From contig NZ_WEGL01000002.1 of NCBI RefSeq assembly GCF_009604455.1, positions 1,054,001 through 1,118,000 of the forward strand: a DNA stretch of 64,000 nucleotides, in the 5' to 3' direction. Both the position numbers and the translations under genes were made by a program. The notes under the pieces are model-generated. The model saw only the letters and a list, made by a program, of their open reading frames with translations, made no database searches and was not told the DNA's origin. This DNA comes from Streptomyces sp. RB17 (GTDB lineage Bacteria; Actinomycetota; Actinomycetes; Streptomycetales; Streptomycetaceae). Each line of letters starts with the position of its first letter. Position 1 is the first letter of the stretch. Below are positions 54,279 to 62,513 of this stretch, one piece after another.

Positions 54279-55343
54279 ATGCCGAAGCTGCACCTCCCCG
54301 GGAGCGGCCACCGCCACGGCGGCGACGACGCCTCGGCGCCACGTGTTCCGGCGCCGGAGGACGCCGGGCCCGGCCGACAGTTCGAACGGGCCGCGCCCGA
54401 CACCCCGGCGCAGCTGCCCAAGCGGGCCTGGGGCGCGGTGCTGAAGGGCTCCCTGCGCGAGTTCCGGGACGACGAGCTGACCGACCGGGCGGCCGCCCTG
54501 ACCTACTACGGGGTCCTCGCCCTGTTCCCGGCGCTGCTGGTACTGGTGTCCCTGCTGGGCATCGTCGGCAGGTCGGTCACCGACAGGGTGCTGACCGACC
54601 TCAGGCACCTCGCGCCCGGCTCCGCCCGGGACATCCTCACCAGGGCCGTGGAGCAGCTGCACAACCACGCGGGCACCGGCGCGGTCATGGCCGTCGTCGG
54701 CATTGTGCTGGCGGTCTGGTCGGCGTCCGGGTACGTGGCCGCCTTCATCCGCGCCGCCAACGCCGTCTACGACATGCCGGAGGGGCGCCCGGTCTGGAAG
54801 ATCCTGCCGGTGCGGATCGGCGTCACCGTCGTGCTGATGGTCCTCGCCGTGGCCAGTGCGCTGATCGTCGTCTTCACCGGCGGCCTGGCCCGCCACGCGG
54901 GGCGGGCGCTGGGAATCGGCGACACGGCCCTGACGGTGTGGTCGATCGCGAAATGGCCGGTGCTGGTCCTGCTGGTCACGGTGATGATCGCGATCCTGTA
55001 CTGGGCGACACCGAACGCCAGGGTCAAGGGCTTCCGATGGATCACCCCGGGCAGCGTCCTCGCCCTGACGATCTGGCTGATCGCCTCCGTGGGGTTCGCC
55101 TTCTACGTCGCGAACTTCGCCTCGTACAACAAGACCTACGGCACCATGGCCGGTGTGATCGTCTTCCTGGTCTGGCTCTGGATCAGCAATCTGGCGATCT
55201 TGTTCGGCCTGGAGTTCGAGGCGGAGACCGCGCGTCAGCGAGCCATCGCCGGCGGACATCCGCCCGGGGCCGAGCCCTACGCCCAGCCGCGCGACACCAC
55301 GAAGTGGGACGAGGACGACGTACGCCGGCTGAACCAGACATGA
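54279..55343 (+). CDS. YihY/BrkB family membrane protein
   Basis: 354 residues with a ~50-residue Pro/Ala-rich cytoplasmic N-terminus and six membrane spans. Signature ALTYYGVLALFPALLVLVSL (about residues 73-92), then YVAAFIRAANAVYDMPEGRP and the closing AGVIVFLVWLWISNLAILFG. Formerly called ribonuclease BN; the family is now seen as putative transporters or virulence-factor-like membrane proteins. Substrate unknown. The ATG at 54279 has no strong ribosome site. Confidence 0.88.
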   Translation: MPKLHLPGSGHRHGGDDASAPRVPAPEDAGPGRQFERAAPDTPAQLPKRAWGAVLKGSLREFRDDELTDRAAALTYYGVLALFPALLVLVSLLGIVGRSVTDRVLTDLRHLAPGSARDILTRAVEQLHNHAGTGAVMAVVGIVLAVWSASGYVAAFIRAANAVYDMPEGRPVWKILPVRIGVTVVLMVLAVASALIVVFTGGLARHAGRALGIGDTALTVWSIAKWPVLVLLVTVMIAILYWATPNARVKGFRWITPGSVLALTIWLIASVGFAFYVANFASYNKTYGTMAGVIVFLVWLWISNLAILFGLEFEAETARQRAIAGGHPPGAEPYAQPRDTTKWDEDDVRRLNQT

Positions 55344-55404
55344 CCCGGCACGGCCGGTCGGGGCGGGACGCACCGGTGCCGGAGAGCATCGTGCGCCCGC
55401 TCGC

Positions 55405-56154
55405 TCATGCCGCGTACCCGCCGTCCACGGACAGCTCCGTTCCCGTCACGTACACCGCCTCGGGGCCCGCCAGATAGGCCACCGCGGACGCCACCTCCTC
55501 GGCCGTGCCGAAGCGGCCGAGGGCGGTCATGGCCGCCTGGCCGGACGCGAAGGGACCGTCCGCCGGGTTCATGTCGGTGTCGGTCGGGCCCGGATGCACG
55601 ACGTTCGCCGTGATCCCGCGCCCGCCCAGCTCGCGGGCCAGTGCCTTGGTCAGCCCGACGACGGCCGACTTGCTCATCGCGTACAGGGTGGCGCCGGGGC
55701 CCGGCGTGTGATGGGTGACACAGCTGCCGACGGTGATGATCCGCCCGCCGGATGCCATGAGCGCGGCAGCGGCCTGGGCGGCCAGGAACATCCCGCGGAC
55801 GTTCACGGCGATCAGGCGGTCCACGTCGGCGAGGGACAGGCTTTCCAGCGGTTGCATCAGCCCGACGGCCGCGTTGTTCACCAGGATGTCCAGGCCCCCG
55901 AGCGCCTCGGCCGCCCGCCCCACCGCGCCCGCCGCCTCCTCCGCGTCCGCGGCATCGGCGCGCAGGGCCGCCGCCCGCCGCCCCAGGCTCTCGACGGCCC
56001 GCACCACATCCTCCGCCGCTTCCTTACCGCGCACATAGGTCACCGCCACATCCGCGCCCTGCCGCGCCAGTCGCAGTGCCGCCGCCGCACCGATGCCCCG
56101 GCTGCCGCCGGTGACCAGGGCCTTCTTACCGTCAAGGATTGCCTGAGAAGTCAT
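55405..56154 (-). CDS. Short-chain dehydrogenase/reductase
   Basis: 249 residues, classical SDR with all hallmarks: VTGGSRGIGAAAALRLARQG (residues ~14-33), NNAAVG (~94), Ser in ITVGSCV (~143), YAMSKSAVVGLTKALAREL (Tyr ~158, Lys ~162) and the C-terminal VYVTGTELSVDGGYA. Arg at the end of strand 2 (VTYVRGKEA) suggests NADP. Monocistronic, convergent with BrkB. Substrate unknown; 3-oxoacyl reductase-like. Confidence 0.9.
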   Translation of the reverse strand: MTSQAILDGKKALVTGGSRGIGAAAALRLARQGADVAVTYVRGKEAAEDVVRAVESLGRRAAALRADAADAEEAAGAVGRAAEALGGLDILVNNAAVGLMQPLESLSLADVDRLIAVNVRGMFLAAQAAAALMASGGRIITVGSCVTHHTPGPGATLYAMSKSAVVGLTKALARELGGRGITANVVHPGPTDTDMNPADGPFASGQAAMTALGRFGTAEEVASAVAYLAGPEAVYVTGTELSVDGGYAA

Positions 56155-56604
56155 GCCTCCATCTCACCGGCGAGACGTGAGGAAGGCTGGCGGCGAACGG
56201 ACCTCGACCTGGGGTCCCAGAGAGACGGCGTTGTCAAGGGGCCTGGGAGCTGGGCCTGGAGGAGACCGACTCCCGGGTCCGGTGCTCCGCCCAGGGCATC
56301 GGCGAACCGCGGCCGTCCCTGCCCCCGTCTCACAGCCGCACATGGCCGTCCCCGCCCCACTCGGCGCCGCCGACCCCGACCCGCTGCGGGCGGCCCTCGA
56401 TGCGGGCGGACGGGAATGTGACGACAGGAGCGAGCAACTGGGCGGAGGTGTCCGTGCCCCGATCACCGGGAGGGTGCCCTGAGCGCCTGCGGGCGGACGG
56501 CGCGGGCCCGGACGCTGCCGGTCGGACCGCTCGAAGTCACGGGTGCCGTCGTCACGCGAGGCGCGCTGCCGTGCCGAACGGGAGCCACGCGCCTGGCCGG
56601 TGCG
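56155..56604. other. Intergenic region without a confident gene
   Basis: 450 bp. A plus-strand frame (about 56340-56482) gives MAVPAPLGAADPDPLRAALD, then AGGRECDDRSEQLGGGV and a TGA, with an acceptable composition but no ribosome site or family I recognise; it may be a gene remnant. Otherwise nothing supported. Confidence 0.4.
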
Positions 56605-57201
56605 TCACGCGGGTGATTCCGTGGAGCGGGTGCGACGGTGGGCCGCGACACGTTCGCGGGTCGCGCAGCGCCGGGAGCAGTAGCGGCGTTCGGGGCCGGG
56701 GCCCTGGGTGACGAAGACGTTCCGACAGGCGGCCGACGCACAGATCCTGCCGGGCGGGAGCTGGCGGTCCCAGACGAGAACGGTCAGGGCCAGGCAGGAC
56801 GAGGCCAGGAACCACTCAGCCCACGGGGCGTCGTCGGCGCGGTCGAGGTGGGGGTGCCAGGGCGCGCCGCCACCGTGTGAGGTGAGGCGGAGCGGCCCGG
56901 TGTGTTCCCCCAGTAGGCGATTGAGGACGACGGCGGCCTCGTCGGCGTGCTCGGCGGCGAAGACCTCCCGCAGCCGGACCGCGGCCTCGCGCATCTGCGC
57001 GACATCCCGCGAGGTGAGGTCCACGGGGCCCTTCTCGCCGTAGGCGAGGAGCACCTCCGCCGTGTGGCCCGGGTCGGGGCGGTCCGCGGCCAGGGCGTTG
57101 ACCAGCGCGGCGGTGCGGCGGGCCATGGTCAGGACGGAGTGCCGGCTGGACCAGTCGCCGTCGGCATGGTGGCTGGGGGACACCAGCGCACTGTAACGCA
57201 T
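56605..57201 (-). CDS. CGNR zinc-finger transcriptional regulator
   Basis: 198 residues. An N-terminal ABATE-like domain (LVNALAADRP, MREAAVRLREVF, VVLNRLLGEH) and a C-terminal CGNR zinc finger: C-x4-C-RNVF ... RRYCSRRC-ATRERVAAHRRR (about residues 155-192), which binds metal and DNA. ATG 57201 lies next to a CGTTAC box, so the protein likely autoregulates. Divergent from an MFS exporter, which is the likely target. Confidence 0.88.
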   Translation of the reverse strand: MRYSALVSPSHHADGDWSSRHSVLTMARRTAALVNALAADRPDPGHTAEVLLAYGEKGPVDLTSRDVAQMREAAVRLREVFAAEHADEAAVVLNRLLGEHTGPLRLTSHGGGAPWHPHLDRADDAPWAEWFLASSCLALTVLVWDRQLPPGRICASAACRNVFVTQGPGPERRYCSRRCATRERVAAHRRTRSTESPA

Positions 57202-57254
57202 ATTGCGGAGTTCTGCGTTACCTCCGTAACGTCACTGGCGTGATAAAGCGTTAC
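57193..57254. promoter_or_regulatory. Four CGTTAC boxes with exact two-fold symmetry
   Basis: GTAACG at 57193-57198, CGTTAC at 57216-57221, GTAACG at 57226-57231 and CGTTAC at 57249-57254. Both pairs share the same centre (57223.5). The inner pair is a 6-bp dyad with a 4-bp spacer. The outer boxes lie within the first codons of the two divergent genes. TAACGT at 57227-57232 is a good -10 for the exporter, seven bases from its GTG. Confidence 0.75.
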
Positions 57255-58442
57255 GGGATGGCTCGCTATGTCGCGGGGGCGATGGCAGCCCGCGTCGGTG
57301 ACGAGATGTCGGGACCGGCGCTGATGCTGGCGGGATACGCGGTCGCCGGCTCGGCCTCCGAAGCGTCCGCGCTGCTCGCGGGCATCACGGTCGCGGCGGC
57401 GGCAGGCGGCCCCGTGCTCGGTGCGGTGCTCGACCGACAGCAGCGGCCCGGACGGCTGCTGGCCGTGGCGCTCGTCCTGTACGCGACCGGTCTCACAGCG
57501 ATCCTGGTGGGGCTCGGCCGGCTCCCGTTCACCGTCACCGTGCTGATCGCCGTCCTGACCGGCCTGCTCGGGCCGGCGCTGTCGGGCGGCTGGACGGGGC
57601 AGCTGCCGAGGGTGGCGGCAGGCGACCGGCTGCCACGGGCCAACGCGCTCGATGCCATGACCTTCGGCGTGGCGAGCCTGTCCGGTCCGCTCCTCGCCGG
57701 GGCTCTGGCCGAGTTGCTGGGGGCGTCGGCGGCCGTCGTGGTGTCGGCGGCGCTCATCGGCTCGGCGGCGCCGGCGGCGTGCACCCTGCCGGGGCGTTCC
57801 GCGCGGGTGCGGGAAGGGCAGCCCGGTGCACTGGTCGGTGACCTTGCCGCCGGCGCCCGGGTCATCCTGAAAAAACCCCGGCTGGCCCGGGCGACCCTGG
57901 CCTCGGTCGTCTGCTGTGCCGCGCAGGGCATGCAGACGGCCTGCGTACCGCTGCTCGGGGAACGTGTCCTCGGCGGAGCGGGGCGCGGTGCGCTCCTGCT
58001 GTCCTGTGCGGCCGTATCGGCCCTGGTGGCCAACGCCGTACTGGCACGGTTCCCACGACACGTCGCCCCCGACACGATCATCTGGGCCGGTGCCCTGATC
58101 CAGGCCGCCGCGTTCGCCCTGGCGGCGACAGGCCCCCCGGCGGTGCTCGTCCTGGCCCTGGTGCTGGCCGGAATCGGCGAAGGGCCTCAGCTCACCGCCT
58201 TGTTCGCGGTGCGCCACCGGGAGGCTCCGGAGCGTCTGCGCGGCCAGATCTTCACCACCGGCGCCAGCCTGAAGATCACCGCCTTCGCAGCGGGCGCGGC
58301 GATCGCCGGCCCACTGGCGAACTGGTCCCTTCCCGGCACCCTGGCAACGGCGGCGGGCGTGGCGGCCTGCGCGGCGCCGGCCTTCTTCGCCGTACCCCTG
58401 CACGCGGGTGCATCCTCCGGGCGGTCTGCGCGGCCGGGCTGA
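57240..58442 (+). CDS. MFS transporter (possible drug exporter)
   Basis: 400 residues, about 12 membrane spans, with a charged motif A-like loop (GAVLDRQQRPGRLLAVALVL after span 2) and no large soluble domain. It starts at the GTG at 57240 (leaderless by promoter position) or the ATG at 57258. Resembles actinobacterial MFS_3/enterobactin-exporter-like proteins. Controlled with the divergent CGNR regulator through the symmetric CGTTAC boxes. Substrate unknown. Confidence 0.85.
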   Translation: MIKRYGMARYVAGAMAARVGDEMSGPALMLAGYAVAGSASEASALLAGITVAAAAGGPVLGAVLDRQQRPGRLLAVALVLYATGLTAILVGLGRLPFTVTVLIAVLTGLLGPALSGGWTGQLPRVAAGDRLPRANALDAMTFGVASLSGPLLAGALAELLGASAAVVVSAALIGSAAPAACTLPGRSARVREGQPGALVGDLAAGARVILKKPRLARATLASVVCCAAQGMQTACVPLLGERVLGGAGRGALLLSCAAVSALVANAVLARFPRHVAPDTIIWAGALIQAAAFALAATGPPAVLVLALVLAGIGEGPQLTALFAVRHREAPERLRGQIFTTGASLKITAFAAGAAIAGPLANWSLPGTLATAAGVAACAAPAFFAVPLHAGASSGRSARPG

Positions 58443-58526
58443 TCCCTTCCCCCGGATTCGCTGGGGCTTCCGCCTGACCGACACCTCCATACATGGGCAC
58501 CATGGGCACAGGAGAGGAGAAGAGCG

Positions 58527-59372
58527 ATGGCCGAGCGCGTTGTCGAGGCGGATGGCGTCGAACTGTGCACCGAGTCCTTCGGAGACCCGTCGGATCCGCC
58601 CATCCTGCTCATCATGGGCACCGGGGCTTCGATGCTCTGGTGGGAGGAGGGCTTTTGCCGGATGCTCGCCGACGGCGGGCGCTTCGTGATCCGTTACGAC
58701 CACCGCGACACCGGCCGATCCGTCACCTACGAACCGGGCCGTCCCGGATACACCTGCGCGGACCTGGTCGGTGACGCCGCCCGCGTGCTACGGGCCCATG
58801 AGGTCCCCGCCGCGCACGTCGTGGGTGTCTCGGCCGGCGGGGCGCTCGCGCAACTGCTCGCGCTCGAACACACCGGTGGCGTCCTCTCACTCGTCCTCAT
58901 CAGCACGTCCCCCGCTGTGCCCGGAGAAGGCGAACTGCCGCCACCCACCGAGGAGTTCATGCGGTGCCTCGCGGCCAGGCACGTCGACTGGTCGGACGCC
59001 GACTCTGTGATCGATGACAAGGTCGCCCACGCGCGGGTACTCGCAGGGGGCCGGCGCCCGTTCGACGAGGCCGCCGTCCGCAGCCTGGTCCGTCGCGACG
59101 TCGAGCGCGCGCGTGATGCCACCGCGGCCCGCAACCATGACGCACTTGCCGACGGCGAGCTCTCACCGGCACCCCTGTCTTCGATCGCCGTGCCTACGCT
59201 GGTGATCCATGGGACCGTCGATCCGATGTTCCCGCTCCGGCACGGTGAGGCACTCGCCGAACAGATCCCCGGGGGAAGGCTCTTGGCTCTGGAGGACGCC
59301 GGCCACGGGATCGAGCGAGCCGACTGGGCGACGATCGTCCCGGCCATCCTCGAGCACACGGCACCTCACTAG
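58527..59372 (+). CDS. Alpha/beta hydrolase (RdmC-like)
   Basis: 281 residues. Nucleophile elbow GVSAGGALAQ (Ser about residue 99), oxyanion region LLIMGTGASMLWWEE, acid in VIHGTVDPMFPLRHG (Asp about 231), and His in LEDAGHGIERADW (about 261). The YDHRDTGRSVTYEPG segment is typical of the RdmC/aclacinomycin methylesterase-like group, but no polyketide genes are near, so an ester or epoxide of unknown kind is the substrate. The stop overlaps that of the convergent GNAT gene by four bases. Confidence 0.88.
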   Translation: MAERVVEADGVELCTESFGDPSDPPILLIMGTGASMLWWEEGFCRMLADGGRFVIRYDHRDTGRSVTYEPGRPGYTCADLVGDAARVLRAHEVPAAHVVGVSAGGALAQLLALEHTGGVLSLVLISTSPAVPGEGELPPPTEEFMRCLAARHVDWSDADSVIDDKVAHARVLAGGRRPFDEAAVRSLVRRDVERARDATAARNHDALADGELSPAPLSSIAVPTLVIHGTVDPMFPLRHGEALAEQIPGGRLLALEDAGHGIERADWATIVPAILEHTAPH

Positions 59373-59884
59373 GTGCCCGTCGCACCCGGCCGAGCGGTGA
59401 CATCCGCGAGACTGCGGAAATACGACAGACCGGGGCGGCCGGAGAGCCGGGTCTCGCCGACGACGGTGAACCCGGAACGGGCCAGTACGGCCTGCGATGC
59501 CGCATTGTCGAGGGTGGTCGCGGCACGGAGCGCCGACAGCCCGTAGCGGTTGGCGGCCAGGCCGCAGATCTCCCCCACGGCCCAGGTGGCGAGCCCCCGG
59601 CCCGCGGCACGCTCCGCGATCCGGTACCCGAGATCGGCGCCGCCGTCCGCGACATCCACGAGATTGATCCGGCCCAGCACCTCGCCTCCGGCGCCCACCA
59701 CGACGTGGAAGTAGCACAGGCCGGCCTCCTGCTCGGCGAGCAACCCACCGAGCCGCTCGTCGAACCGGGCGAAGTAGTCGTCGCCCCGGTCAGGGATGGA
59801 CGCGGCGAACCAGGCCCGGTTCTCCAGCTCGAAGGCCAACAGCGCGGGGACGTGATCCGGACGGAGCAGCTGTATCTCTGGCAT
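59369..59884 (-). CDS. GNAT family N-acetyltransferase (RimJ/RimL type)
   Basis: 171 residues from the ATG at 59884. GNAT core: LLRPDHVPALLAFELENRAW (strand and helix 1), GYRIAERAAGRGLATWAVGE (acetyl-CoA pyrophosphate loop, about residues 87-106) and LDNAASQAVLARSGFTVVGE. Resembles ribosomal protein alanine acetyltransferases. The upstream region carries the direct repeats at 59899-59921. Convergent overlap with the hydrolase gene by four bases. Confidence 0.87.
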   Translation of the reverse strand: MPEIQLLRPDHVPALLAFELENRAWFAASIPDRGDDYFARFDERLGGLLAEQEAGLCYFHVVVGAGGEVLGRINLVDVADGGADLGYRIAERAAGRGLATWAVGEICGLAANRYGLSALRAATTLDNAASQAVLARSGFTVVGETRLSGRPGLSYFRSLADVTARPGATGT

Positions 59885-59898
59885 GAACGGCAATATAG

Positions 59899-59921
59899 GC
59901 AAGTTGTATAAGCAAGTTGTA
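59899..59921. promoter_or_regulatory. Direct 10-bp repeats in an AT-rich promoter pocket
   Basis: GCAAGTTGTA occurs at 59899-59908 and 59912-59921, a 13-bp period. The overlap creates the dyad TTGTATAAGCAA, close to the form bound by YtrA-type GntR regulators. It lies 15 bp upstream of the GNAT ATG and about 65 bp upstream of the divergent TPR-like gene. Confidence 0.5.
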
Positions 59922-59986
59922 CGTGTAAACCATAACGATCTCGGCCCAGCCCTTGCGTGCGCACCGATCCGTCCTAGCCTCCCGAC

Positions 59987-60943
59987 ATGGCATTTCTATC
60001 CAGTCGCCGCAGAAAGGTCCGTCTGGCTCCGGAGCTCGACGACCAGGACCTGGGCAAGCTGCTGAAGTCACTTGTGGCGACCACCAGGACCGGCACCATC
60101 GCGACCACCGAGCTGTGCGTGGCGCAGATGTCCCGCCTCCTGGAGCAGGACCCCGGCGACTGGGACCGCCGCGCGCACCGCATCGACGTCCTGGCGGGAT
60201 ACCTCGTCGGATCCCATCTGCCACGCGCCTGGAGCACGCGAGAGCCCCGCAATGCGCACGCACTCGTCCTGCAGGCCTGGACCCAGGTCGCCCAGGCCCG
60301 CGCACACGGGCACCTGGAAGACCCCGCGGGCGCCGTCGAGAGCTGTCTGCGCGCCGCCGAGCTCGCCCCGGACGACCCCACTCCCTGGGCGGCCCTCCTC
60401 GCCGTGGCACGCCTCGAACGCCGGGAGCAGTCACAGGTCTTCGGACTGTGGAACGAGGTGCTCGCACGCGACCGCTGGAACCGCGAGGCCTATCTGAACA
60501 TGCTGGCCTACCTCAGCCCGGACGAGGCCGGGTCACGCATCCAGGTCCTGGAGTTCGTTGACACCCTGCGCGCCCGCATGCCCGCCAACGCACCGTGCGT
60601 GGCGACCGAACTCACCGCCCAGATCCACCAGTACCACGCCATCCTCGACCGCGGCGGGCTCGAAGCCCTGGTCGCACGGAACCACTGGTCCAACGACATG
60701 GCCACGCAGGCCCTCGACCGCGCCGCGCACACCTGGATCCAGCCGGGGTTCCTCCGCCACGCCAAGGCACTCGCCGACCTCAACCTCCTCGCCTACACAC
60801 TGGTCGCCGCGGACCGGCGCGCCGAGGCGCGTTCCGTCTTCGAGCAGATCGGCGGCGTCGTCACCGCGTGGCCCTGGCAGACCGGCGGCGATCCCGTGAC
60901 CGAGTTCGACCAGATCCGGCAGAAGGCCATGGCCGGTGTGTGA
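59987..60943 (+). CDS. TPR-like hypothetical protein
   Basis: 318 residues, wholly alpha-helical and soluble. Helix pairs such as AGAVESCLRAAELAPDDPTP then WAALLAVARLERREQSQVFG, and VLARDRWNREAYLNMLAYLS, resemble TPR repeats. Charged N-terminus (MAFLSSRRRKVRLAPELDDQ). No enzyme motif or signal peptide. I do not recognise a named family; it could be an adaptor. Convergent with the coiled-coil/winged-helix gene, with a hairpin between. Confidence 0.75.
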   Translation: MAFLSSRRRKVRLAPELDDQDLGKLLKSLVATTRTGTIATTELCVAQMSRLLEQDPGDWDRRAHRIDVLAGYLVGSHLPRAWSTREPRNAHALVLQAWTQVAQARAHGHLEDPAGAVESCLRAAELAPDDPTPWAALLAVARLERREQSQVFGLWNEVLARDRWNREAYLNMLAYLSPDEAGSRIQVLEFVDTLRARMPANAPCVATELTAQIHQYHAILDRGGLEALVARNHWSNDMATQALDRAAHTWIQPGFLRHAKALADLNLLAYTLVAADRRAEARSVFEQIGGVVTAWPWQTGGDPVTEFDQIRQKAMAGV

Positions 60944-60959
60944 GCCTGGGAAGCGACTT

Positions 60960-61015
60960 CGCCCCGTCCGGAACCAGCCCGCCCTTGTGGACGTGGGACG
61001 GGGCGATGTGCCCAC
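60960..61015. terminator. Hairpin between convergent genes
   Basis: CGCCCCGTCC (60960-60969) pairs with GGACGGGGCG (61006-61015), a 10-bp perfect stem with a 36-nt loop. It lies between the stops at 60943 (plus) and 61019 (minus), so it may terminate both transcripts. Confidence 0.6.
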
Positions 61016-61018
61016 GGC

Positions 61019-61675
61019 TCATTCGGCAGCGTCGGTCCGGGACTCCTCCGCGTTCGCCGCCGACTCGGCGCCGGCGGCGAGGGTGTAGAACACCGACGAC
61101 CCTTGCTTGGTGCGCTGGGCGCCGTTGCGGGCCACGAGGTTCTCCAGAGTGGTGCGGATGACCTTCGTCTGGATCTCCCGGTCGGGATGTGCCGTGCCGA
61201 GCGCCTCGGCGACTTCCGCCGCGGAGCGGGGCTCCTGCTGTGCGGCGAGATGACGGCGGACCAGTTCGATGAGCGTGGGCTGGGCGGACGGGCCGGTGGC
61301 CTTCTTCGCCGAGGGCTTCGTGACCGCGGGCTTCTTGGCCGACTGCTTCGTGCGCCCGGACTGCTCCGGCACCGCCTTCTTCGGCGCGCGGCGTGTCTCG
61401 GAGGCGGTGCTGGTCTTCTTGCGCGGAGCGGGAACCACGGCGCCCCCCTCGGCCGGGGCCGGGGCGGGTGTGGTCACCGAGGTCGCCACACCGAGCGCCT
61501 GCCGCATGTTCACCAGAATGGTCTGGTCGTGCTGCAGCGCGGCCAACTGCTCCTGGAGCGCCGTGATTTCGGCAGTGATGCGTTCCTGTTCCTTGACGTT
61601 GTGCTCGAGGTCGTTGGTCACCTGGCTGACGTACTGCGAGGTCAACTCGGTGACGGGGGCGGTGGGCTCAGGCAT
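61019..61675 (-). CDS. Coiled-coil, histone H1-like, winged-helix protein
   Basis: 218 residues from the ATG at 61675 (TTGGAG upstream). Residues ~10-60: coiled coil (SQYVSQVTNDLEHNVKEQER, ITAEITALQEQLAALQHDQT). Residues ~70-135: Ala/Pro/Lys-rich linker (KKAVPEQSGRTKQSAKKPAV) like histone H1/HU tails. Residues ~140-200: winged-helix (LIELVRRHLAAQQEPRSAAE VAEAL, TLENLVARNGAQRTKQGSSV). Together these suggest an oligomeric DNA-binding or nucleoid-associated protein. I do not know a named orthologue. Confidence 0.75.
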   Translation of the reverse strand: MPEPTAPVTELTSQYVSQVTNDLEHNVKEQERITAEITALQEQLAALQHDQTILVNMRQALGVATSVTTPAPAPAEGGAVVPAPRKKTSTASETRRAPKKAVPEQSGRTKQSAKKPAVTKPSAKKATGPSAQPTLIELVRRHLAAQQEPRSAAEVAEALGTAHPDREIQTKVIRTTLENLVARNGAQRTKQGSSVFYTLAAGAESAANAEESRTDAAE

Positions 61676-61992
61676 CTGTGGCTCCAATCGAGACGGTGGT
61701 GCGCTCCCTCGCCTGCGGTTGCGGCGGGCGCGGAGCGGGAGTTGTTGTCCTACGGGTCCCCCGACACATGGATGATACGGATGGGCCGGCGGGTTTCCAC
61801 TGAGTGAACCCTGTGCGTTGCGCGGCGGTGTGCCGTTCTGCCCTGTGTCACCCCTCCGTGTCATCCCTCCGATGTGTCCTGCCGAACGGGCTCCCCTCCG
61901 CCCACGATGGCCGAGTTCGCGGCCCGCTTTCCGCAGGCGGAAGCCGTCGCTCCCCGGAACCGGGGCCATCCCGCCGCGCTAGCATCTGGATC
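61676..61992. other. Intergenic region, no gene seen
   Basis: 317 bp between two divergent genes. It contains no start with a ribosome site or recognisable translation. No operator-like dyad of more than 6 bp per arm was noticed. Confidence 0.5.
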
Positions 61993-62505
61993 ATGGCGGA
62001 CTGGGAGATGCGTCCCGCATCGGCGGCGGACGTCGAGGCGGTGGCCGAGTTGCGGGCCGTGGTGCTCAGAGCGGACCTGGAGCGTCTCGGGCGGTACGAC
62101 GAGCACCGTGTGCGGCAGCGGCTGCGGGACGGTTTCGCACCGGACCACACCTGGGTCGTCGAGGTGCGCGGCGTACTGGCCGGATGCGTGGCACTGCGGC
62201 CGGAGAACGACGCTCACCGGCTGGAGCATTTCTACCTGGACCCGGGCCTGCAGGGCAGGGGAATCGGATCGGCCGTGCTGCGACTGCTGCTGGAGCGGTG
62301 CGACCGCGACGGCACCCGCGTCCGGCTCAACGTACTCCGGGGGAGCCGGGCCCAACAGCTCTACGAGCGGCACGGATTCGGTGTCGAGACGGAGGAGACG
62401 GTGGATGTGTTCATGGTCCGCGAGCCGGCCCTCGCCCCTGTGTCCGCACGCTGCGTCGCGAGCGCGGACGACGAACGGCAGTCGCCCCGAGCGAACGCCG
62501 TGTGA
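61993..62505 (+). CDS. GNAT family N-acetyltransferase
   Basis: 170 residues. MRPASAADVEAVAELRAVVL (strand and helix 1) and HFYLDPGLQGRGIGSAVLRL (motif A, about residues 77-96; Q/RxxGxG/A loop) followed by VLRGSRAQQLYERHGFGVET (motif B). Single-domain; the last ~25 residues are a disordered Arg/Ala/Ser tail. Substrate unknown. Convergent with the aldo/keto reductase; the stops are 9 bp apart. Confidence 0.87.
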   Translation: MADWEMRPASAADVEAVAELRAVVLRADLERLGRYDEHRVRQRLRDGFAPDHTWVVEVRGVLAGCVALRPENDAHRLEHFYLDPGLQGRGIGSAVLRLLLERCDRDGTRVRLNVLRGSRAQQLYERHGFGVETEETVDVFMVREPALAPVSARCVASADDERQSPRANAV

Positions 62506-62513
62506 CCCGGTCC

